DNA of 64,000 bases from Emiliania huxleyi CCMP1516 (taxonomy: Eukaryota > Haptophyta > Isochrysidales > Noelaerhabdaceae), in NCBI RefSeq assembly GCF_000372725.1, contig NW_005200417.1, positions 656,105-720,104 on the forward strand, written 5' to 3'. How positions within the stretch are numbered: position 1 is the stretch's first letter; each line of letters begins with the position of its first letter. Below are positions 1 to 9,938 of the stretch, in pieces. Under the pieces are notes generated by a model, which worked only from the letters and a program-made list of their open reading frames with translations, did not search any database and was not told where the DNA came from. Position numbers and translations under genes: made by a program.

Positions 1-1675
1 GGGCTGGAGTATGATACACATGAAAACAAGTGAACCATATGTCGCAGCAGAGATAAAGAAAGAATGGGAAAGGAGAAAGAAAGAGAAAGTGCAGCCGAGG
101 TGGGAGATAGGTGCACCTGCAGCTCCTCGGGAGGAAGTGTGCGGGGGATCCAGCTTCCAGGCGTGCAGCTTACCGTATGAGTTATGTGCGTTGTGGCGGG
201 AGAGGAATGGGAATGGGTGTCTCTCGACGAACGGATAGGCGGGGCAAGCGCGAGAGGAACACGCTTGAATGCCTGGCTTTTGGGTGTCTCTCGGTCGCGT
301 CCCACCTTGATGGCATCGTCAAAGGCGGCGGTTGGCGGTTACTTTATTTTGAGTGGTTTATTTGAGCTAGACTTCGATGTTGATAGAAACAAGCGAAGGC
401 ACACACAACATGACGCCAAACACACGATTGCGCACGCACCGCACCGCACCCAGCACCCGCGCCCGCCCCCCCCCGGCCCCCGCCCCGCCTAGGTGGGAAA
501 GAGACGAGGAGATGGAACAGCCCGAGGAAAGGAGCGAAACAAACACGTACGGGAGGGTAAAGTTGTGCACCACGCTGCCCGGCGTTTCTCACTTTCCGGG
601 ACAGCCCCGCCCTTGTGAGGCAGGAAAGTGGCGACTACCCCGTACGCCCAGTCCACTACGACCCCCTCGCCGACCGCCCATCCCCCCTCCCCTTCTTTGA
701 TTTTTCATTGCTTACCTGTGTACCATATTGAGCGGTTCGTCCGCGTCGCGCACTCGTCCCAATGGGGCGCCGCAGACTCGTTCTGCGCCCCAACGGCTAG
801 TGTTGATGTGTTGGACCCTTGAGCTAAAAAAACCGAAGTGCGAAAGGGGAAAAAAGGACGCCACTTTTCCTTGGATAGCGGCCCCATCGATGCGTCGTGC
901 CCGCTCGAGGTCAGAGGCTGCCCCCCCCCCCACCCCACCCCCCCCCCCACACACCCACCCACCCACCCACACAGCAGGGATGGGCTTAGAAGTGCAGGGG
1001 GGTCCGACGAGCAATGTCGAATGTGTGGCCCCCAGGCCGCACCGGGCTTGTGCGTTGCTGGGAGTGCCATGCGTGGCGACCCACGCATCGACCATCGGGC
1101 GTGCTTAGACCGTGACATAAAGCTTAGGCCCAAGCAGGTCGGCGCAACGGGGCGCGGTGTGAGAAGCAGAAGGAAAAAAATAACAAAGACGAAGGTGTGC
1201 TCACACCATGAGGCACATGGCGGTGTTGCGACGCGGGACCGTCGAGAGCGGCTGGTCTCCGAGAGGGGTCGACCGAGATAGCTCTCAGCGTACCGATGTT
1301 TTGTCATCCACACAACCTTGTATGAATGTAATAAAACCCTTGTAAACCTCACGTGTATCCTGCTTGTGACGTACAGCGAGAGCGCAACGTCCGCGCCCCC
1401 TTGACCGCCGACGGCTCAGCGCGAGCGGCGGTCGGCGCAAACCACGGTCAACGCCCTGGCCGAGGTCTCGACATGGGAACACCTCTCCACGGTCGGACGC
1501 CCACGCTCAATGGCGAGAGAGGGAGAAGGGGAGAGGCACTCCCATGCAAACCTGGGCGTGGGCCCAGACAGGGCAGGACGGCCGCGGGCGGCGCCAACGC
1601 GCGGCGCGGGCCCAGCAGCAGCGGCAGCAGCAACGGCAGCGGCAGCAGCATCAGCGGAACCAACAGCTCGGCACC
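1..1675. other. No gene recognised
   Basis: I see no recognisable domain or credible exon chain here. The stretch holds a C-rich tract around 925-970 with CACCC repeats and scattered low-complexity GC-rich DNA. Open frames on both strands are biased in composition and look non-coding. It lies downstream of the PhzF-family gene and may contain its 3' flank. Confidence 0.5.
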
Positions 1676-3891
1676 TTAGCAGAGCCGACTCACCACCGGC
1701 ACTGTCCGCGGGGGAGGGATGAGCAGCTCGCCGGCGAGCGTCGTCACCGCGTGGCCTGCGGACAACAACAACAAAGAAATGCCGGCCGGCAGGGCGGGGA
1801 ATGGCGAGCGGCGTCACCCCAGCGTGTCACCGCGGATCCAGACGCGCGCGCTCGCGCCCTCCTCCTCCTCACCGCCGACCTCGACCTCGAGCTCGCCTTT
1901 TCACACCTTGAGCTGTGAAGAGGCGACCCTCGCCCTCACGGCCCGAACCCTCCCGAGGCGCGACCTCCTCCCCTCGGGGAATCTCGGGGAATCTCGGGGA
2001 ATCTCGGGGAATCTCGGGGAATCAGGTAGAATCTCAGGAAATCCCGGGGAATCTCGGGGAATCATGCCGAATCCCGGGGAATCTCGGGGAATCTCGCACC
2101 TCCCCTCTGCGAGAGCTGCTGCGCCAGCATCGTGCTCTTGCCGAGCACGCCGCTCCTACGAGCCCACCGACAGCAGCGCGGGAAGACGGTATTGTGCCGT
2201 GTACTCATAGCACCGCGTGAGTACGAGCGACACAAGCGCAGTGAATACAGCGGAGTACAGCTGCGTACAGCGGAGTCCGCCCCCTCTCGAGCGCGGGTCG
2301 GGTCACAAGAATACGTGTTCCGCTTCTGGGGCGCCGCTCCAGTAGGGCGCCAGCGTGCAGTGCGCCGAGCCCGTCACCTCATAGAAAGAAAGGTCAGCGA
2401 GTCAGCCCGTCAGCCCCGACACACACACGTCACCGCGTCGTACCCTCCGGCGCATCTCGGCGCATCTCTCATCCCGGCGCATCTCGGCGCATCTCGGCGC
2501 ATCTCATCCCGGCGCATCTCGGCGCATCTCATCCCGGCGCATCTCGGCGCATCTCGGCGCATCTCATCTCGGCGCATCTCTCATCTCGGCGCATCTCGGC
2601 GCATCTCACCGGGTCCTCCGGGATCCCGACAGCGGGCCCGAAGAAGCGCGAGACAAAGTCGGCCTCTGAGCCGGAGCCGGCGGCGGTGACGATGAGTCCC
2701 CGGTACGGCCTGCCACCATCGGACGAGAGATAGCCGAGGTGTAGCCGAGAGACCGCCGAGAGTCCGCCGAGAGACCGCGATCATACTGACCACTCTCTTG
2801 ATCGCCCTCTAGCCGCCCTCTAGCCACTACTACCCTCTAGCCACGCGCCAGCGCGAGACGGCGTGCAGGTCAGGCGCGAGGGCGGCGACGGCGCCCGCGT
2901 CGGGCAGCGCAACCTGCGGCGATCTCGCGCGATCTCGCGCGATCTCGGATGGTCTCGAGCGATCTCGGATGGTCTCGAGCAATCTCGTGCGATCTCTGCT
3001 GATCTCTCTTGATCTCGAGCGATCCCGTGCAATCTCGGTCGATCTCGTGCGATCTCCGCCACCAGCAGATCGTCGCTCGCGCCCACGACCTGACGGCGCA
3101 CACGCGCATGGCTTAGTGCTGCAGAGCCGGGCGGGTGTCAGGCCAGCCGTAGTCCGTCGGCCGCCTTGGCATGTGCGCGTGCGTGCTAGCCCGCTTCGTG
3201 TGTGAGTGTGCTGGAGTCCCTCGCCCAGGTCGGCAGGAGGGAGAGATCCCGCATCCAGGCCTCTCGAGAGAGGGGGAGAGATGGGGAGAGGTGGGGAGAT
3301 CTTCCGCTTCTGCAGAGGCGCGCCACGACTTTATCCACTGGCAGCCCGAGAGCGAGTGCGACCTCGCCGCGGGTGGGGCCGACGCCGTCGAGCAGCGGCC
3401 TGGGAGGCGACGCCGGGAACTCGAGCTCTATGCAGCCCTCGCCTGTTCACCCACTCCCCTCCTCATGCCAAAGGGAGGGCAGAAGAGCCGACGCGGCCGC
3501 GGCCGCCCTCGCCGCGCAGCGCGGCGACGAGCTCTCCGGAGCGGGTCCCGAAGCGGAGGAGGGGCGACTCGCGCCCTCCGGGCGCCGAGAAGAGGGCGTG
3601 CGCTGCGGCGAGGGTCGCGTGCCCGCAGAGGTCCACCTCGACCGACGGCGTGAACCACCGCAGCTCAAACGTCTCGCCACGGGCGGGCTCGCCCTCGAGG
3701 CCCTCCACCTCGCTCGCGCCCGTCGGCCACATGAAGGCGGTCTCGGACAGGTTCTGGTTCGCGGCGACCGCGCCCATCCAGGTGGCGTCGGCCGGCGCGT
3801 CGAGCAGGCAGACGGCGGCGGGGTTGCCGGCAAAGGCGACCCGCGTAAACGAGTCGACGTGCAGCAACGCCGGACAGCGCTCGTCCGCCAT
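1676..3891 (-). CDS. PhzF-family epimerase/isomerase, nine exons
   Basis: PhzF-family proteins are cytosolic isomerases or epimerases acting on small metabolites; the substrate here is unknown. Exons on the minus strand: 3891-3513, 3442-3330, 3089-3063, 2913-2849, 2709-2610, 2377-2340, 2155-2100, 1896-1831, 1755-1676. They sum to 924 nt (307 aa), close to the usual family length, and every phase closes. Landmarks in order are VDSFTRVAFAGNPA, NQNLSETAF (containing the family's catalytic Glu), a GHAT motif, ELEFPA, RGLIVTA, DFVSRFFGP, GIPEDPVTGSAHC, RGGELEV and a final GHAVTTLAGEL. The N-terminal and C-terminal halves repeat the same fold, as in the family. Donors are GC, GT, GT, GC, GT, GA, GT and GT. 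Exon 3 is only 27 nt. Introns 3, 5 and 7 are packed with short tandem repeats, and intron 6 is a dispersed element. Confidence 0.9.
2156..2339 (-). mobile_element. Introner-like element, family A, PhzF intron 6
   Basis: This 184-nt intron separates APYW from SGVLGK. It starts GAGCGGCG and the next exon starts with the same GAGCGGCG, so a 9-bp exon copy including the preceding G flanks the insert. The body carries AGAAGCGG, a CTCGAGAGGG block, CTCACGCGGTGCT and a terminal CGTCTTCCCGC block. These are shared in the same order with introns at 19330-19528, 24541-24738 and 39996-40175. The splice borders are GA-AG. Confidence 0.8.
2441..2609 (-). repeat. Short tandem repeat filling PhzF intron 5
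   Basis: Plus-strand units of GGCGCATCTC, with CATCCC variants, are repeated about 13 times. Together they make up most of the intron between EDP and VTGSAHC. Related repeats of other 9-10 nt words fill introns 3 (2914-3062, GATCTCGCGC and variants) and 7 (1897-2099, GGGGAATCTC). Confidence 0.9.
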
Positions 3892-4007
3892 CACTAGCGA
3901 GCTGAAGGATTTGGCTCGCAACCAGGGAGGGCGGCGAGGAGCCCGGCACAGCGCTCTTGCTCGCATGGAGCCCAAGCAAGTGGGGGTCTGGGTGACACCA
4001 CCCACTG

Positions 4008-4182
4008 CAGGGCGGTGGGCGGAGAGGCAAGCGCCGCCTCGATGAGCGAGCGAAAGTAGCGGTTGATGTAGGTCTGCAGCAGCTCGGCACCCTGAGCACC
4101 ATGCCGCTCGGATAGCAGCTCAGAGAGGCGCGAGAAGCCAGAGATGTCGATGAACGCCAGAGCACCCTCGTAAACCTCAACC
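4008..4182 (-). pseudogene. Class III adenylyl cyclase fragment (soluble-type N-terminal part)
   Basis: A single exon-like stretch, entered through an AG at 4183-4184, encodes VEVYEGALAFIDISGF followed by SRLSELLSER and AELLQTYINRYFRSLIEAAL. The F-x-D-I-S-G-F core is the metal-binding start of a class III cyclase domain, and the YINRYF helix resembles soluble adenylyl cyclases. The next conserved block of the family (GGDVLKFAGDAL) is not found downstream, because the PhzF-family gene begins at 3891 on the same strand. It is either a truncated gene relic or an exon whose partners were lost. Fusion to the PhzF gene is conceivable but unsupported. Confidence 0.55.
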
Positions 4183-4744
4183 TGCGAGGCGGCCGGCGCG
4201 GTCGGCGGCAGGTGGCTCTGTGCGCACCTCGCTGGGAACGGCGCACCGATGGACTGCGAAGGCTGGCGGCGTGCCGGCTCGGGTGCTGCAGTCGCCTCAC
4301 CAGGCACCGCGGCACCAACCGCTCCAGCGCTCGGGTCTCCAAGCTGCTGCTGCTCATTCGTGGAGCATTGAACAACACTAAGCGAGCAGCTGGCCGGCGG
4401 CGAGTGTGGATACGCTGCGCGCAATGTCAAACCGACCTCTGTCGAGCCTGAGCTCGGGCAGGGGCTGTAAGGTAGTGAAAGACCTTCCCTGGGTCTGTCT
4501 CTCACACCCTCACTGTCGTCGTATGCGAGGTTCTCGTTCTTATCACCCTATCTGTCAACCTCTCACAGGCCAGCGCACAGCGCCATAGGAGGTATTTTCT
4601 TCTCAATAACAAGGCTGTGAAGGGCATAAGCCCTACTGTGTGAATTCGCGGAGCGAAGAAAATTTTATACGGAATACGTCCATTTTTGGAATACGGCGTA
4701 TTCCATGGAATACGTGGAATACGGGTGGAATACGGCAGAATACA

Positions 4745-5101
4745 GGCCTCTGGGAGGTCAGTCGCTCCGCCGGCTCTGATCGAGTATCGGGCGTTGAGGG
4801 CGGCGGCGCAAAGCGGGTCTGGTGCGCCACGGCCACCACCCTTGCCACCGCCCTTGCCGCCGCCCTTGCCACCCTTTGCCCTAGCCTTTGCCGCCTTGCC
4901 TCCGCCGCGGGCGGCGGTGGGAGCGGCCTGCTGGGCTAGCATGTTGTCCGTGCTGTGGACGGGCACGTGGAACGTCAATTCATGTTCGAACGGCCTCCGG
5001 GATTCAAACAAAAAATAGCCGGGGCCCTCTCGCAACCCCTCCAACCCCCCGGGACCCGTGGGCGTCGAAGAGGCGCTCTCGGGGGGCCGTTCTGAGTTCA
5101 T
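4745..5101 (-). CDS. Possible exon of a Lys/Gly-rich hypothetical protein
   Basis: From an ATG at 5101 the frame reads a soluble-looking stretch containing FLFESRRPFEHELTFHVPVH. It then passes into a strongly basic Lys-Gly repeat (KGGKGGGK-type) and a short mixed tail. Downstream at 4670-4745 the DNA is a run of GGAATACG repeats, which resembles the short-repeat introns elsewhere in this window. That suggests the exon stops near 4745. No family is recognised and no continuing exon was identified, so this is tentative. Confidence 0.3.
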
Positions 5102-5199
5102 GCTACCACGAAGCACACTGTGCTGCGTCAAAGCACCGGCCCCGAGTCCGTAGTACGATGATGACCGCCACCGAGCCCGCCGCCGCCGCATTTTGAATT

Positions 5200-6050
5200 C
5201 TTTTTTCTCCCCCGGTGTTTCTAAAGACTAAACACCACCCTTCCCTTCTCTCTCGGGCTCTTTCGTCCATTTTCAGAATTCTTCCGTATCTTAGATTCCA
5301 TTCGAGGCGTAGTTTCTTCTTCTTGATTCCGTGGTTCGACCCCAATTTTTTGGCGTCTAAGGGCATATCTCCTGCGCCGTCGGCGCGCCGCTAGTCGGAA
5401 TAATCTTTTGCCGCTACAGCACGATGAAGCGGCGCCTCTCCAGCAGCACCCCAATTCCTTCCCTCGGGCCGGCGGGCGCCATTCGTGTGCCCGGCGGGCG
5501 CCACAGGGTCCGCAGCAACCTGCCAGAGTTGCATGCAGTGTTTGGGAGTCGTCATCGGAGGGAGAGTTCCTTCCTTCCTTCACTCGAGAAGGTAGCGCAC
5601 GCACAGACGGCCCACCGTCACGAACGGCGGGCCGTCAGGAGGGCGAGACGGAGCGCGCACTGGCCGAGAGCGACGAGGGCGAAGGTGGCCCCGCACTGGC
5701 TGCCAGTTCGAAACTCGTTGGGACCGGGGTTCGACTGGCTCCATGAGGCAAAATGGGTTGAGAATGATGAACAAGTACAATGCCGGCGTTCTCATGGGTG
5801 GGTCCCAGCCCCTGTCTGTAACACACGTGTCACCAAGATATTCAAATATCTACACGGCGAGGTTGCAAACAGTGAATATGAGGTGCGACCTGCGGCATCC
5901 CTTTGGACACGGCGTACTCAGTGTTGACTGTGGCCGGTGTTCTGAACGTTCTGAGAACGCATTCCCAGCCTTGCCATTCTGATCATTCCCCTTACCTTGT
6001 AAACTCAGACCAGGCCCGCCCCCGGCCCAAGCAAAAAACAAACTTTGCGC
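5200..6050. other. No gene recognised
   Basis: This is a comparatively AT-richer stretch with oligo-T tracts around 5200-5360. I find no domain-bearing frame, and the longest frames are compositionally biased or overlap each other on both strands. Confidence 0.45.
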
Positions 6051-6056
6051 GCAAAA

Positions 6057-6129
6057 GGGGAGCCGAGGAGTCGAACCTCGATCGCGGGAGCCACATTCCC
6101 GAATCATGACCACATTAGACCAACCCCCC
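6057..6129 (-). tRNA. tRNA-His (anticodon GTG)
   Basis: The minus strand folds into a full cloverleaf. The acceptor is GGGGGGT paired with GCTCCCC. An A-box-like TGGTCTAATGTGG lies in the D arm. The anticodon stem is CGGGA/TCCCG, with a seven-base loop ATGTGGC giving anticodon GTG. The T arm CGAGG-TTCGACT-CCTCG contains a perfect B box, GGTTCGACTCC. There is no intron and no encoded CCA. A TTTT run follows directly (6053-6056) and a T6 run lies at 6033-6038, both fitting Pol III termination. The base after the acceptor, at the discriminator position, would be T, which is odd for tRNA-His. Confidence 0.87.
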
Positions 6130-6434
6130 ATAACAGGATGGTAGTCCCGAGACTAACTAAGCGTGAGACCCTCGAAAGGTTCTCCAAGTTGTTTGTTTGC
6201 TGTGACCATCCTGACCCTCTCCCTCGCACACGACTTATATCCAGCCCTCGCGGACCGTGCCCCGTACACTTGTGGCGGCGTCCGCTGTCCGGGTCCAGTC
6301 GTTACTCCGAGTATGAGACTTCCGTTCCGGACACGACCACGACGCAGACCGGAGGACGTGTGCCACTCCACTACGCCCAAACTCACACGATGCCGTCCAC
6401 TACGCCCTGCTCCTCCGCCTCCGCCTTCGTTGCG

Positions 6435-8327
6435 ATGATGGACTCCAAGACGGCCGGCGAAACTGTGCGCTCGAGCACTCCGACGCCGGCTCCCCGCTCG
6501 TCGCCCTCTTCTTCAAGCTCGTCCGCTCGCTGCCCGACGACTCTCTCGCCTCGCTGACCGCCGCCGTGCCCGCCGAGCCCGCCTCGCTCGCCGACCTGAC
6601 GGTGCTCGCCTTCCAGACCCGTGCAACACGCGGTATGGGCAAGGGCGAGAAGGACCTCTTTTTCAAGATGCTCGCCGCCCTCCCCGTCGAGGCTGCGACG
6701 GCGACGCTCCACCTCGTGCCGCACTTTGGCTACTGGAAGGACTACCTGCTCATGCAGGGCGTCGCTGGGATCGACGCGGCGGTCAAGGACAAGGCGCTGT
6801 CGCTCCTCGCCGACCAGCTGCTCAAGGACGCGGCCGAGCTCGAGGCGGCCGAGAAGGAGGCGCGCACCCCGAACCTCACCCTGGCGGGCAAGTACGCGCC
6901 CCGCGAGGGCTCCGCCTTTGACGGCCTCGCCAAGCGGCTCTCCACACACCTCTTCGGGAACAAGAACGCGGCGGCGTCGGCGCGCAAGTACCGCAAGCTC
7001 GTCGCCTCCCTCAACCGCGCCCTCCTCACCACCGAGGTGCTGATGGCGGCCAACCGCTGGGCGGAGATTGAGTTCGCGCGCGTCTCGTCCCTCTGCCTGC
7101 AGCGGTCGCGCAAGGCCTTCCTCAACGAGGCGCTCAAGGGCAAGCTGGCGCCGGCGCAGGAGGAGACGGGCAACCGCCACCCCGAGGACGAGCAGCGCGT
7201 TGCGGCGCGGCACAACCTGCGCAAGGCCCTCCTCGAGAAGGGCGCCAAGGCCGTCAAGGGCAAGCAGCTGTATCCGCACGAGATCGCGCAAAAGTGCATG
7301 CGCGGCGGCCGTACCGAGCTGTCGACCCTCGAGGCGGACCTGATGCACGCGCAGTGGGAGGCGATGCGCGAGGGCGTCAAGGAGGCGATGGCGGCGGCGG
7401 CTGAGGCGCGCGAGGCGGCGGTCGCCGAGGCGGCGGGGGAGGGTGCGCCGCTCGAGGCGGTGGCGGCGCTGCGGGCGGCGCTGCCAAAGCCGGTCGACCT
7501 CGGCAAGCTGGTGCCGCTGATCGACGTGTCTGGGTCGATGGTGGGGACGCCAATGGAGGCGGCCATCGGCCTCGGCCTGGTTGTGGCCGAGCTAGTCCCA
7601 CCCCGCCTTCCGCAACCGCGCCATCACCTTCGAGTCGAGCCCGCAGTGGGTGCACCTCGACGGCGCAGGCAAGGTGGCGTCCAAGGTGCGGGCGCTGCAG
7701 GGTGCCAGCTGGGGCGGGTCGACCGACTTTGAGGCGGCGTGCGAGCTGGTCCTGGGCTGCGCGGAGCGCGCCCGGCTCAAGCCGGACGAGGTGCCCGACC
7801 TGATTGTCTTTTCCGACATGCAGTTCAACGAGGCGCGGGGCGCGCACTGCATGTACGGCCGCTACGGCGGCGGGCGGTCCGCGTCGTGGGAGACCCACCA
7901 CGAGCGGCTGACGCGGCGCTTCGCCGAGGTTGGGCGCGCGGTGTGCGGCGAGCCGTACGCCGCGCCTCGCATCATCTATTGGAACCTGCGCGGGAACACG
8001 GCGGGCTTCCCAGTGCAGGCTGACGCGCCCAACACGCAGATGCTCTCCGGCTTCTCGCCGTCGCTCCTCAAGCTGGTCCTAGCGGGCAAGGACCTGGTGG
8101 GCGACGAGAAGCAGGTCCGGCTGCCCGACGGCACGGTCAAGGTGGTGCGCGAGGGGCCGACGCCGGAGGAGACGGTGCGCGCCGCCCTCGACGACCCCGC
8201 CTTTGACGCGGTGCGGCTGGCGCTGGCGGGCGTGGAGGAGGGGCCGCTCGCGGGGTACTCGTTCGAGAAGGACGACGCGGTCGTGGTGGCGGACGCGCCG
8301 ATGGCGGAGGCCTTTGAGGTGGTGTGA
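6435..8327 (+). CDS. DUF2828/TROVE-like protein with von Willebrand A domain, two frameshifts
   Basis: The protein matches the DUF2828 family of plants, algae and giant viruses (Mimivirus L728 type), whose function is unknown. Landmarks are SPLVALFFKLVRSLPDD, TRGMGKGEKDLFFKML and HFGYWKDYLL in the N-terminal helical part. The vWA metal-site motif LIDVSGSMVG follows near 7520, then DLIVFSDMQFNEARG and a C-terminal IIYWNLRG. Two single-base problems interrupt it. Near 6458 one base appears missing (GAAACTG), which separates the ATG-led MMDSKTAGE from the domain. Near 7591 one extra G lies in GAGCTAGTCCC, separating VVAEL from SHPAFRNRAITF. Apart from these, coding is intact from start to the TGA at 8325. 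Assembly error or a young pseudogene are both possible. Confidence 0.85.
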
Positions 8328-8420
8328 GTGGCGTTGTGAAATATTTCTCTTCTCTAATAAAACAAGACTCCCGCGTTCCCACCCCCACTTGCCGGAGCGC
8401 GGCCCCAGACACTGGCATAC

Positions 8421-8899
8421 GTGCCTTGTCTCGCCGTCGCCGTTGGAGCAGCGCCAAGCATCGCCGTCGGACGGTGCGCCATCGCCGTTGGCAGACGCGA
8501 GTAGCCGTCCTCTCTCGCCACCCTGGAAGTGTCACGGTCCGTGCAGAGCGGCCGCGATCGAGCCTCCGACCGGCCGCGTGGTCCCGCCCACCGCACCTCG
8601 CGACGTGCCTTGTCTCGCCGTCGAGGTTGGTGCCGTCGCCGTTGGAGCAGCGCCATCGCCGTCGGACGGTGCGCCATCGCCGTTGGCAGACGCGAGTAGC
8701 CGTCCTCTCTCGCCACCCCGGGAGCGTCACGGGCCGTGCAGAGCGGCCGCGATCGAGCCTCCGACCGGCCGCGTGGTCCCGCCCACCGCACCTCGCGTAC
8801 GTGCCTTGTCTCGCCGTCGCCGTTGGAGCAGGGCCATCGCCGTCGGACGGTGCGCCATCGCCGTTGGCAGACGCGAGTAGCCGTCCTCTCTCGCCACCC
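8421..8899. repeat. Tandem repeat, about 184-196 bp units, 2.5 copies
   Basis: Units begin with GTGCCTTGTCTCGCCGTCG at 8421, 8605 and 8801. The third stops near 8899, just after the CTCTCTCGCCACC block. Inside each unit the word CGCCGTTGG recurs. The array lies directly downstream of the DUF2828 gene and shows no convincing coding potential. Confidence 0.9.
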
Positions 8900-9078
8900 T
8901 TGGACCGCGAAGATGTAAGAAGCCACGTCGACGGGGCTGTGCGACCTGTGCGGCCTACTGGGCGGCGTGAGAGCAATCGAAACGAGGAGGAGGACACGGA
9001 AGAAGAGGAGGAGGAGGAGGAGGAGAGGGCGTTTAGGGAGGAGCGGACACGCGTACTCCGAGGAGAGGCACCTCGACG

Positions 9079-9524
9079 ATGACGCTGCAGGAGTTTTCGT
9101 ACCTCGAAAACCGGGTCTTTGCGCGCGCCTCGGCGCGCGCGGCTCAGCCGGCGCTTTCGAGGTTCGAGGAGCTGGGAGACGAGATACGGGTCGAGGGGGC
9201 TCGCTTGGGGGCGCTCGAGTTCAAGGCGAAGGAGGCTTTTCTAGCGCGGAGCGGACTTAGCGGCCAGGCGTTGGAGGCCGAGGAGATGCGGTTGATGCGG
9301 CCTGGATGCGGCTGAGGGAGGGGGCGAGCGTGCTCCGCAGGACGCCTGCCACGGCCACGCCCCTCGGGGCGAGGAAGGCGGGCAAGCGTGCAGCGGAGGC
9401 GGCGCGCTGGGCGATTGCGCTTGAGAGGGAGGTGTGGGTTGACGGGGAGTGCCGGGGTGGGCGTCGTAAGGGTGAGGGCGATTGCCGCCCTCCCCCCTTC
9501 GCCCACCTCGACGCCTTCGTGTAG
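9079..9524 (+). CDS. Possible small helical hypothetical protein, frameshifted
   Basis: An ATG at 9079 opens a frame beginning MTLQEFSYLENRVFARA, followed by an amphipathic charged stretch with FEELGDEIRVEGARL and FKAKEAFLARSGLSG. It stops after MRLMRPGCG. A second frame starting at 9306 (MRLREGASVLRR) continues with similar character to 9524. A single-base shift near 9305 would join them into about 148 aa. No family is recognised. Upstream, 8985-9050 is a GGA-rich tract. Confidence is low because a high-GC genome makes such frames by chance. Confidence 0.3.
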
Positions 9525-9938
9525 GCGCCCCCGCGACTGTGCCTCTTTTGGTACTGTCGCGTACCTGTGTCGAACCTGTGTGCTGTCAGAGGGCACCTGG
9601 GCTTCGTTGAACCTACGCGCCGCGTGGGGCACCGCTGTGCGAATGGAGCCGAAAGCCCACCTCGGTCAGAGTTACAGGACAAACAACCCGACGTGGACGC
9701 GGACAACATTGGCAAGGACGGCACGCACTATTGCGGAGACGTCAAGCAAGGCTGTGCCCAGCCTCAGATGGGCAGCAGGCAGCAGCCCAGCGGGCCAGCC
9801 CAGCCACGGGGGGCCGGCGGCGGCCGCGGCGGGGTGGCTCAACATGGGCTTGGGCACCACGCGCCATGCCAAAAAAAGAAAAACATTCGGGAAATCTGTG
9901 GTTGGTAGGTGGCGGGAAATGAGTCGGCTTTGGCGCCA

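Noticed and set aside
705..1352. 215-codon minus-strand frame with scattered motifs
   Set aside because: The composition is dominated by Pro, Arg, Gly and Ser from C-rich DNA; it has no domain, and equally long frames overlap on the other strand.
3891..4505. Fusion of the cyclase domain to the PhzF protein
   Set aside because: The cyclase fragment lacks its next conserved block, and the PhzF ATG at 3891 starts a complete domain; no phase-compatible join was convincing.
8354..8926. Long frames on both strands across the 184-196 bp tandem repeat
   Set aside because: The repeat lacks stop codons in several frames because of its composition. Units are not multiples of three (184 and 196), so the frames do not repeat the same protein.
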